A DNA stretch of 64,000 nt, from assembly GCA_038049695.1 (NCBI GenBank), contig CP142457.1:56602501-56666500 (forward strand), given 5' to 3'. The stretch's first letter is position 1; every line of letters begins with the position of its first letter. Below, one piece after another: positions 56,965 to 64,000 of the stretch. Position numbers and translations under genes: made by a program. Below the pieces are notes generated by a model. That model saw only the letters and a list, made by a program, of their open reading frames with translations, had not been told where the DNA came from and searched no databases. Source of the DNA: Cinnamomum chago (lineage: Eukaryota > Streptophyta > Magnoliopsida > Laurales > Lauraceae).

Positions 56965-57730
56965 TTGCAGAAAATGGCACACCAAGGAACTCAATCCCAA
57001 GATAATAATGGAAGTGGGTCGAACTCTAATGACGACCATTTCAATCAACTCTTCGAAGCCTTTATGCAATCACAAGCTAATCAAATTGAACAACAAAAGA
57101 AGGCTGAAGAGGAGCGGGTTACAGAGAGAGAGCGAGAAAAAGAAGAACGAGCTGCAAAAAGAGCACAGGCTGATTTAGATCGGGCAGGGTTTCAAGCCCA
57201 AATTCTGAAATTGACAAATCGGGCAGCTCAGCCAGTGCAAGTAGTTATGCCTCCGAAAGAAGTGGATTCGAATGACCTTTATGAGAAATTTAGGAAGAGG
57301 TTTCCTCCAGAATTTCATGGTTCAGAAGACCCCATGGTTGTAGACGATTTCATAGAACAACTTAAGCAGATATTTGCAGTTTTTAGATGCACACAAAAGC
57401 AGAAAGTTAGTTCGTCAGCTTACATGTTTCGAGGAATAGCCCTTCAGTGGTGGAATTCGGTTAAAGCAGTAATCTAAGCAGACATCGTGACAGAAGAAGA
57501 TGTATGAAAGACATTCACTAAAGAATTTATGGATAAGTTTATTCCTAAGTATGTCAAAGATCAGTGGAAGTCGAATTTTCAGAATCTGAAACAAGGTGAT
57601 ATGTCATTGTAACAGTATGAACAACAGTTTATCAGGTTGGCTAAATATGCTCCTACACTCATTACCTCGGAAGAAGAAAGGATCAGGCGTTTCCTTGATG
57701 GTCTTTCAGCTGATATTTATATGATGTGAC
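56965..57730 (+). pseudogene. Gag fragment, left arm of the palindromic element
   Basis: Open from MAHQGTQSQDNNGSGSNSND (likely start at 56974) to 57477. It has an Arg/Glu-rich coiled-coil-like stretch (about residues 35-70), then the retrotransposon gag core (FPPEFHGSEDPMVVDDFIEQ.., FRGIALQWWNSVKAVI). After stops at 57475 and later positions the frame goes on in pieces (EFMDKFIPKYVKDQWKSNFQ, QQFIRLAKYAPTLI, GLSADIYM). It lacks the zinc knuckle because the arm ends first. Confidence 0.88.
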
Positions 57731-57769
57731 ATTTGGTCCTCCAAATGACTAGCATAACTCTGGAAGGAG

Positions 57770-59143
57770 ATGCGGTTACTGCTTTTCTGCACTAAGATTA
57801 AAACGGTACCTTCCACGGCGCCCGCTGAACCATCGGCACTCTCATGGGCAAAAGCATACACCCTGTCCTGTTGGGGTTGGTTCTGTTGTCTTGAGCTGGC
57901 TCAAGTGGCCTCTATTGACCTCCTTGTTGCTGCCTCTGTTGACTCTGAACTTGCGTCTGCTATTGTGGGGCTTATCCCCTAAACTGCTGATTCTGTGTAG
58001 CCCTAAACTGTTGTTGTTGTGGCGGCACCCGAGGAACCTACTGACCTGTCTATTGTGGTCCCTACTGAGGTGTTGTCCTCCATTATTGTTGTGAGGGCGC
58101 ATGAGATCCCGTTGTCTGAGTTGTTGATAACTAACTGCCCCCATTAGGACAATCTTTCATCCGATGTCCAACCTGCTTACAGTGGAAACATGCCCCTAAC
58201 TGCCTATAACACTGTTCTGTCGGGTGATTCTTTCCACACCGCTCACAACGTAGTATCGGACTGGCTGCAGGTGGACTCTTAAATTTCTGTCGCTTTGAGT
58301 TATTCTGATCGGTCTGACTTGCCGACTGTCTTAATTGATTTTGCTGCATTTTAGCGTGTCGTTCCATAGCTCTATTCTTTAGCACACCCTCCACCCAATA
58401 TGCACTCTTAACAACATCTTATTATAGTGGGCACTGATTATCTCCGATCATCATGTAAATATCAGCTGAAAGACTATCAAGAAAACACCTAATCTTTCTT
58501 CTTTCGGGGTAATGAGTGTAGGAGCATATTTAGCCAACTTGATAAATTGTTGTTCATACTGTTGCATTGACATATCACCTTGTTTTAGATTATGAAAATC
58601 CAACTTCCACTGATCCTTGACAGTTGACATATTTAGGAATAAACTTATCCATAAATTCTTTAGTGAACGTCTTCCATGCATCTTCTTCTGTCATAGTGTC
58701 TGCTTAGATTACTGCTTTTAACCGAATTCCACCCCTGAAGGGCTATTCCTCGAAACATGTAGGCTGACAAACTAACTTTCTGCTTTTGTGTGCATCTAAA
58801 ATCTGCAAATATCTGCTCAAGCTATTCTATGAAATCGTCTGCAACCATGGGGTCTTCTGAACAATGAAGTTTTAGAAGGAACCTCTTCCTAAATTTCTCA
58901 TAAAGGTCATTCAGATCCACTTCTTTTGGAGGCATAACTACTTGCACTGGTTGAACTACCCAATTTGTCAATTCCAGAATTTGGGCTTGAAACCCTGCCC
59001 GATCTAAACCTTCTTTTGTTGTTCAATTTGATTAGCTTGAGACTGCATAAAGGCTTCCAAGAGTCAATTGAAACGGTCGTCTTTAGAGTTCGACCCACTT
59101 CCATTATTATCTTGCGATTGAGTTCCTTGGTGTGCCATTTCAT
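57770..59143 (-). pseudogene. Gag(-protease start) fragment, right arm
   Basis: Minus-strand copy of the same gag, reaching further. It has an N-terminal part with stops and frameshifts, then DQWKLDFHNLKQGDMSMQQY and QQFIKLAKYAPTLITPKEER. Next comes the CCHC zinc knuckle (CERCGKNHPTEQCYRQLGAC.. and CFHCKQVGHRMKDC, 58394-58131), a Gln/Pro-rich linker, and a VYAFAHESADGSAGAVEGTV-like start of the protease region near 57850-57790. The copy is dead, with several stops. Confidence 0.88.
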
Positions 59144-59314
59144 GCAAAAGAGTGTTAAGCGTTAATTCCTAAAAAAAATCTAACAAACAACACTACAGAC
59201 TTTATCGTTAGCACGTAAAGCCTATCTAACGAGATCGAAATCCTCACCACGTCCTAGTTGTTTCTATCCTATCCAATTTTAAGTTCCGAGAATCGTGTTG
59301 GCTCTGTAATCAAC

Positions 59315-61242
59315 TGTCACATCCCCAAAATACAGCCAAGGGATAACCTCATAAATATGAATAAATAATTATTTTCTTGTGTTTAATGCAACACAAACTC
59401 TCAAATATGGACCCACAAAATTTCGAAACATGATGAGTCATAATAAAATATTTGCGGAAGCATTAAACCAATTGATATCAATATCCAAAATTAAACCAAC
59501 ACATAACTACTGAATATTTAAGGTTTAAAGTTTTCAAAATAACCTAAACAAAATAACTAAATAAAAAATATTATGAAATTAATCAACTAAGGACTCTAAA
59601 ATGTCGATATTTTATACGCGGACTCAGACGGCTCCATAGCCATCTCCGGCTCTCCACTCGGGTTCGTCAACTGATTCAAACGCTAGAAACTTTGGACCAT
59701 CCTCCGTCTCCACAATAGAGTAGGGGTCGGTACCTTGCACCAATAAACAAAGTACAAAATATAATTTTAACACATTGAAAACCATAGATATGATCTAATA
59801 TTAATTTGTAAATAATAACAATCTTAATTTTAGAAAACTCGAGGACTCCATCAAAAATATTTTTCAAATTCAATTCGTTATAAAATAAGCGAAGGTTTTT
59901 AATTTAAATTCATTAAAAACTATAGGGCCTCTATTTCTAATTTCTAAAAGTAATGGGGCCAGGTAAATAAATTAACATAATTAATGTTGTATCACGAGAT
60001 TCCCTTACCCAAAACGTGCCCAGGTCAACAATCACACACACAACTTCTTTTCAACTTTCAAAAACTCATGGGCAAGATCACACTCAAACTAGACTTATAA
60101 TATTTTATAACCAAGAGGTCTCTCTCTCCTAATGCAAACACAGGACAAAACCGCCCCCACCATACCTGACAGAACCCAGTTTCAGATTAATGGACTTCAC
60201 GCCTAACGCTGCATGGAGTCAAGCATAGTGGGCCCCACGGTTCAAGAGCCCATGATCAACCTCACAAGCATATGTCCCTCAGCCTTGTACGGACGGATGC
60301 GCGGACAAGATCTGTGATCAAATTATTCAGCAGGTCCCACAACTGGATTAAATACAATTAAAATATTTCAAGAGTACTCACGCCTCAATTTGATCAGACC
60401 GCTGGATGGTAGGCCAACCAGGGTCCACCTAGCACGGGTCCGCCGTCCAAAGGATCACCCGTGGGTCCTCCTTTGGATCCATAGATCAAATCCAACATTA
60501 GGGGCCCACCTGGTCCCATAGTCCCAAAACACAGATACAATCCCTACAGTTCTCAGTCCGGAACCTGTCAAGTTCGTCCTTCGCTGCCCTTGGTTGGATT
60601 TTGTTACAGAAGGCACTCCCTGATCCCCTCAGGTTGATATACAGGATTTCATGCTTCCAATGGTAGTAGAGGGAGGGTTCCCAAATTGAAACAAAGGCCA
60701 CATGATCTATATGCAATGAAAAATAGAGAAATCGAACATTAAAGGGCAAAAGGAGTTTCTACATGCATCCACACACGAATCAATCGAGGAACACTAGCAT
60801 TAAATCTACAAATTATAGTTAAGTACTTGCCCGAGGTCCGCGGTTGAAGGAGACAATCTAGAATTCCTACTGCAAAAGCCTAAAGTGCTAACCAAGAGAA
60901 AAATTTGAAGAGATAGAGTTGTGTGTGTGAAAATAAAAGAGTGTTATTGTGGTGTATAACTAGGGAATGGAAATAGGACTTAAATTCTAAAAAAAAAATA
61001 GAATTTGGATTCTAAATAGATCGGAGTTTGGATTAGAAGAGAACTAGAGTTTTGATTTGAAAAGAACTATACCACTAAAGTGGGCCCGTGTTAACTATGA
61101 GTAAGACACCTATCCAACAAGCCTAACGCACCAAACCTAACCCTAACGTGGTCCTCACTTAGACTAATCGCGTATTTAACTAAAATACAATCAATTATAT
61201 AATAATAATATTAAAAAAAAATTATATAATCAAAACGTCACA
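59315..61242 (-). repeat. Right LTR of the palindromic element (inverted)
   Basis: Read on the minus strand it runs TGTGACGTTTTGATT...GATGTGACA, 1928 bp. Compared with the left LTR it lacks the nested MITE and a central segment of about 0.87 kb. The break lies at a TACTTTGTT repeat that flanks the segment in the left copy. Confidence 0.85.
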
Positions 61243-62907
61243 TTCCAGCCCATGGTTCGCCACTGCCAATGTTGCGGTTGGGTTTGTCATCATCACTTAC
61301 ATCATATCTCCAGCTGTGTATTAGCTGAACATCTACCATGCCAAAACCTTTCGCATATTCTCCAATGGCCTTCTCACATCATCAGGCAATGAATATAACG
61401 TTTTGAGCATCATTGACTCCAATTTCAACCTCGATGCAGAGGCGTATGAGAGAAATGGGCCTCTATCTCAGCACGTTCTTCACCATTATGTACGGTGTCG
61501 GTTTTGCTACACTTGCTGCCAACATAGTTCATGTCCTCCTTTTTCATGGAAGGTGTTAAATCTTTTTCTGCTCTGATACAATAACCACGTACAGGACTGA
61601 AACTTAACATGCATAGCATGAGCGATTCAAACCTGATATTCATCAAATGCACAGAGATATATGGCAGCTGAGCAAGTCGGCAATGAAAGAGAAGCAAGCA
61701 GATGGACGTTCACGCAAGGCTCATGAGTAAATACAGCAAGTCCCTCAGTGGTGGTTTGTGTGCATCCCACTCACAAGCATTTCCACCACCATCTTCACAT
61801 GCGAGTTCTACAACGATCAACTCCAATTGCCATGGTGGGGGGTGCTGCTGGGATGCGCCATTGCCATTTTCTTCACCCTTCCCATACGTATCATTGCTGC
61901 TACAACAAACCAGGTAATTCCCGCTTCATTAAAGGTCTGTTTGCATTACAATTCATATGAATTGAGTACGTAGGAAGAATTTATTAGTATCAGATTCTCA
62001 CCCATGTTAGTTTGGGAGGAAAAACAGACTCTGGGCTGGAACATCATAACTGAATATATCATTGGTTATTTGTATCCTCGGTGCCCCATTGCTAATGTAT
62101 GCTTCAAGGTGTATGGGCATATTAGCATGTCCCAAGCCATCACGTTTCTGCAAGACTTCAAGCTCGGTCACTATATGAAGATTCCTCCCAGAACAATGTT
62201 CATGGCACAGGTTAGTTTCTCTAATTAAAGTGTTGATGATGAAGATGAAGATGAAGATGAGGAATGAAAAGAGAACTTTTTCAGGCGGTGGGGACCTTTA
62301 GAGCAGCACTGGTTTACCTCGGAACAGCATGGTGGCTCATGTACACTGTCCCCAACATCTGCAACAGAGACCTGATCCCTCCAAACAGCCCATGGAACCT
62401 ACCCTGGTGAACATGTGTTCTATGATGCTTCTGTTATTTGGGGGCTGATTGGGCCCCCTTAGAATCTTTGGAGACCTTGGTACCTACTCAGCTGTCAACT
62501 GGTTCTTCCTAGTTAGGGCCCTTGCTCCTCTCCTTGTCTGGCTTACACAAAAGGCCTTCCCCAACCAAAAGTGGATCCACCTCATTAACTTCCCCATCCT
62601 GATAGGTGCCACACGAAATATGCCCCCAGCAACAGTTGTCAACTTCACCAGTTGGATATTAGTTGGATTCATTTCTGGTTTCATCGTTTACAGGTACCAG
62701 CGTGTTTGGTGGCAGCGACATAATTATGTGCACTCTGGTGCTCTTGATGTCGGTCTAGCCTTCATGGGAGTGCTTTTGTACCTATGTTTGGGGTCAGAGA
62801 ACATTACCCTGGTTTGGTGGGGAAGCAACTTACGTGATAATGATTGCCCCTTGGCTTCTTGTCCAACTGCTAAGGGTATTGTTGTGAAAGGCTGCCCAGT
62901 TTTCTGA

Positions 62908-64000
62908 GATGTGTTACTTTGTATTTTGATGCCCTGTTGATGAAATATAAAATAACCACAAATGAAATATAGTATTTAAGTAGTCAGATTATCCTAGTCA
63001 TTTGTATTTCCAGTGCAAATGCAACAGTACTCTTTATTGGAAGCTTGTGGTGAATCTCAAATGCCTATATAAACCCAAACAAGGAATATCTGGTTAGAAA
63101 TCAATGTCCATAACTATTTCTGCTTCATTACATACAGAGAATATCTGGTTTCAATTCAATGTTCATAACCATTTCTACTGCATGTGTGATTGCTATTTTA
63201 TTGTGGTCTTTCAGAGACCTGGAGATATGATATATCATTCTAGAAGAAGGCCTCCGCCACACTTAGCATAGGGAATTATTATATGCCAGAAGCCTGAAGA
63301 GATGAACTCCAACCAAGAGGCAAGGCAACGCTGGTGCCATGTTTGTCACACTTCAAGGTGAAAAGGAATAAACAAATAGCATACAAACAAATATCAGCAA
63401 ATTGATATTGAGAAATACAAAGCAGCTAGGTGTTTCCTATGTCATCACCTGGCAGCTTGGAAGAAGCAGTGGAAGAGACAGATAAACCAAAAATCAGAGA
63501 TATTTCTGTATTTTAAAAGTCTATGCAGAGACAATTCGCTTACCTAATGTTAAGGGTAAAAGGAATGAATTAAATACATAGTAAACAAAGACAGGTTATA
63601 TCGGATAAGAGAACTCCATATATGTCTCCTAATTCTTACAGCTTCAATATTGATAGCAGTGACCAGAACTCATTGAGCAGGAGTGTCATCGCCACGTCCA
63701 AGGAGGCAAGGACAAAGAATGCCCCTGGAAGAACCACCTTTGAATCAAACCAATCATGAATCTCTCCAACGAAACTCTAAATCTCCCCATTCATCAAAAC
63801 AAAAATCTATGGTTTTCTTCTACCAGATGCCACCATGTCCAGCCACACTTGATTTTATTTTAAAAACCGCATGCAAATTTCAATTCATCCTTCCGTGTAG
63901 GGGATACACCTTCATAGTTTGAAATTTTCTATAAGCAATCACTAAGTTCTGTGATACGCAGAAAGCCGATGAAGTTATAATGTCAAGAAATCCTTCGAAT
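62908..64000. other. Downstream flank of OPT copy B
   Basis: The first 250 bases match the 3' flank of copy A. Beyond about 63160 the similarity ends and I recognise no gene, repeat family or RNA. The open frame at 63683-63922 has no family features. Confidence 0.5.

Larger units (their letters stand above)
53903..61242. mobile_element. Palindromic LTR retroelement (LTR-gag facing gag-LTR)
   Basis: One 7340-bp insertion with TTCCA target duplications (53898-53902 and 61243-61247) inside OPT exon 4. The coding sequence of copy A reads across the join. Left arm, plus strand: LTR 53903-56798, PBS, gag to about 57730. Right arm, minus strand: LTR 61242-59315, PBS, gag down to about 57770. Both outer ends are LTR 5' ends (TGTGACG and CGTCACA), and the two internal regions meet tail to tail. 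There is no pol. The arms are about 90% alike where I compared them by eye. The gag type and tRNA-Met-like PBS suggest a Gypsy-like element. Confidence 0.88.
50786..62907 (+). pseudogene. Oligopeptide transporter pseudogene (OPT copy B)
   Basis: Tandem paralogue of copy A with multiple breaks. Exon 1 begins [20 protein letters not shown] at 50786. Exon 2 (about 50976-51250) has a one-base loss at about 51211 that shifts the frame after SAQIAVVPL. About 150 unrelated bases (51272-51423) then replace the part encoding the NPG motif, and sequence resumes at [18 protein letters not shown]. Exon 3 is cut short near 51725. Exon 4 has a 19-base loss, is split by the palindromic LTR element (53903-61242), and has TGG changed to TAG at 61322-61324. 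Exon 5 is at about 61650-61914 and exon 6 at 62030-62212; exon 6 keeps KIPPR. Exon 7 has an early break but is open from 62449 to 62907, ending [15 protein letters not shown]. It cannot make a full transporter. Confidence 0.93.

Noticed and set aside
53903..61242. Two separate LTR elements inserted side by side in opposite orientation
   Set aside because: Only one target duplication is present, at the outer ends. The OPT exon is continuous across it, and no LTR end or duplication exists at the inner junction.

Overview
The window is nuclear DNA of a flowering plant. Its genes have many introns with GT-AG borders and plant-type proteins (ER-type Ca2+-ATPase, NSR-like RRM protein, oligopeptide transporter). 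It also carries PIN, BOR and UTR1 gene pieces and many plant transposons (giant-LTR Gypsy-like elements, CACTA, hAT and Mutator-type MITEs). I cannot name the species from the sequence.

Layout. 1-13.2 kb: an ER-type calcium pump gene (ECA/LCA1 type, 8 coding exons, predicted 1050 aa, + strand), with a LINE fragment and a hAT MITE in its introns. 14.7-18.4 kb: a small single-RRM RNA-binding protein gene (6 exons, 233 aa, + strand). 18.4-22.9 kb: gene-free and rich in simple repeats. From about 22.9 kb to 63.2 kb there is a tandem segmental duplication containing two oligopeptide transporter (OPT) genes. Copy A (26.7-45.1 kb) reads as an intact 793-residue, 7-exon gene, but its third intron is 14.65 kb long. 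Copy B (50.8-62.9 kb) is a pseudogene.

The long intron of copy A is a three-level nest. A solo giant LTR (30167-41425, TSD TTAGC) sits in the intron, and a Pack-CACTA transposon (31207-39363, TSD TCC) sits inside the LTR. The CACTA element carries, all on the minus strand, intron-containing fragments of three unrelated membrane transporter genes: a PIN auxin exporter, a BOR borate exporter and a UTR1-type UDP-sugar transporter. The host OPT pre-mRNA would therefore run antisense through all three.

Exon 4 of OPT copy B is split by a 7.34-kb element with TSD TTCCA (53903-61242). It is a palindrome, LTR-PBS-gag facing gag-PBS-LTR, so both outer ends are LTR 5' (U3) ends. A second solo giant LTR (45285-48043) lies between the OPT copies. 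The three giant LTR families share a layout: a short acidic reading frame just after a TTGGTG...AG splice-acceptor-like site near the 3' end. Two of them also carry an array of restriction-site-like palindromes.

The transporter genes do not form an operon or pathway. They are linked by duplication and by transposon capture. The two OPT copies serve as empty-site references for several insertions, which makes the order of events readable from this window alone.
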